From NCBI GenBank assembly GCA_963965975.1, contig OZ014413.1, positions 2,800,001 to 2,864,000 of the forward strand: a stretch of DNA of 64,000 nt, read 5' to 3'. The notes beneath the pieces are model-generated. The model did no database searches. It had not been told where the DNA came from and saw nothing but the letters and a program-made list of their open reading frames with translations. A program made the position numbers and the translations under genes. Below are positions 36,830 to 64,000 of the stretch, piece after piece. Each line of letters opens with the position of its first letter. The first letter of the stretch is position 1. Source of the stretch: Xestospongia bergquistia (lineage: Eukaryota > Porifera > Demospongiae > Haplosclerida > Petrosiidae).

Positions 36830-37860
36830 TCCGAATAGCATCTTTGCAAAATATTGAGAGAAAGTAAACAAAATAATAAATTGGGCGTGTCAATAGGGTG
36901 TGTTTAATTTTACCCACTTCCTGGCCTGACCTAGCTTGCTGCAGGCCTGCAAAGTAATAAAATTTCTCTTTAAATGCGTCAGTTGCTGAACCACAATATA
37001 ATAAACTTTAGTTATCAAAAAAGGTGTGGTTAATTATCATACTTATTAAAAATAATGGAGTATAGAATTGATCTTAATTACTAGTGAGTTAATGTTACCA
37101 ATCTACATGTACATAATAACATACACTCTGTCCTTTGTTTTATATTGTTTCTAGTAATTTATTATTTTTGCAAAATATCATTATCTGCATGTACGTACTA
37201 GATTAAATTAATTTGGCTATAGCTCAAAGTCATTCAACATTATTTAAATACTATATAATCTTTCATACAGTATTTTACTTCATATCCACACTCGCATATA
37301 CACATGCACACTCTAGATCTATACAGTAACTTAGTTCATTCGTTGTTCAATAATTTTTCTTAAAGTGTTCATTGTGCCAAAATATCTTATTGAAAAATGG
37401 AGCTAACATTTTGCCTTCTTTATGCCAAAAGTTAGAACAAACTATAAGTCTTCCCTTTGTTATCATTTTTTACACAGACATTATCTTGCCATAGTTGTTT
37501 CTATTTATGTTTATGACATCAGATAACCAGTAAACCAGATAAGTATGCATGTGAATACTTATTTAAACAGAGCACATATTGTAATGAAATGCACAAAAGT
37601 GCTTAACCTCGCTGCAGTCTTATCTAGAGTTTTTTGCTTCCTCAAATGACACAGATATCTCACGTGATGCGGAAGATGATTAGATAACTCAACATTTCTC
37701 TTCAATCAAAAAAGCTTTGCTTTTTAGTGCTACTGCTACTGGGTATTTTGCACTCTGATTGACAAAAGGTCCAATACTTCAAAGATAACTGCCAAAAGTT
37801 AGCAAAACTGTCATAACTTTCCAAAGAAGTATTTTGCACTTTAATGGTAAGTATAAGCAA
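36830..37860. other. AT-rich intergenic stretch
   Basis: Between the hAT remnant and the 3' flank of SRCR gene 2 I see no gene, RNA or clear repeat. Confidence 0.5.
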
Positions 37861-37864
37861 ACAA

Positions 37865-38175
37865 AGACCTTCCACTCAACAGCTATTTCAAAATACTTAA
37901 TAATTATTTTCATGAGGAGTAGCTGACGGGCAATTGATCACAAGAGAAACTTTTATTAATAAAGTTTATTCAAGTTACTTATAATCACCTTTAATACACT
38001 ATAAAAATGTTAATAATACCAATGACAAGAAAACACAATTAAGTAATCAAAGAAAAAAAATAGATTTAGATTTGTAACATTAATATGAAGAAAGTTAGCA
38101 ACAACAATCAAATAATGTAGCATGTTTTTTAATTTTTAAATAGGTTAGTGTAACTTGGAAGAGGAGGAAACTTCA
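37865..38175 (-). other. 3' flank of SRCR gene 2, homologous to that of gene 1
   Basis: This stretch aligns with 3810-4125 downstream of SRCR gene 1. Shared blocks include GAGTAGCTGAC, AAAATACTTAATA and TTAGTGTAACTTGGAAGAGG. It carries the probable 3' UTR and an AATAAA on the minus strand at 37952-37957. It shows that the duplication included non-coding DNA. Confidence 0.75.

Positions 38176-64000
<25,825 letters not shown>

Overview
The window looks like nuclear DNA of an early-branching animal, most likely a demosponge such as Amphimedon (inference). Reasons: it is strongly AT-rich; it has many short GT-AG introns; it holds very large multi-exon scavenger-receptor cysteine-rich (SRCR) genes of the kind expanded in sponges; and it contains degraded hAT, Ty3/gypsy and Mutator-like elements. 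There are no bacterial-style operons. All main genes lie on the minus strand, so transcription runs right to left.

Layout from right to left. (1) SRCR gene 2 runs from beyond the right edge to 38176. Its N-terminus is outside the window. Inside are 20 copies of a five-exon cassette (40 SRCR domains), a stalk exon and a transmembrane/cytoplasmic exon. (2) 32.1-37.9 kb is a transposon graveyard: an hAT remnant, a ZSWIM/Mutator-like remnant split by a MITE, two other inverted-repeat elements and microsatellites. (3) A 1519-residue single-exon J-domain protein gene lies at 27517-32076. (4) SRCR gene 1 runs from 25462 (signal-peptide exon with a TATA/CRE-like promoter) to 4126. Its first intron is about 4.7 kb and holds a broken Ty3/gypsy element; 11 cassettes (22 SRCR domains), a stalk exon and a transmembrane/tail exon follow. 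(5) A broken, 5'-truncated copy of the J-domain gene fills 1-2288.

The order SRCR gene 2 - DnaJ - SRCR gene 1 - DnaJ pseudogene suggests tandem duplication of an SRCR-plus-DnaJ block. Homology of the 3' flanks of the two SRCR genes supports this. Both SRCR genes predict type I membrane receptors with very long ectodomains. Both tails keep RPLPKLP (class I Src-type SH3 ligand), NPAY, and a C-terminal acidic YDDI/YDEI site resembling a Src substrate and SH2 ligand. The repeat cassette has phase-1 outer boundaries and measures 759 nt (253 codons), so copies can be gained or lost without breaking the frame. Internal cassettes are nearly identical within each gene, introns included, and gene 2 shows nested higher-order duplications. 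Together this looks like a fast-evolving cell-surface recognition locus; that function is an inference.
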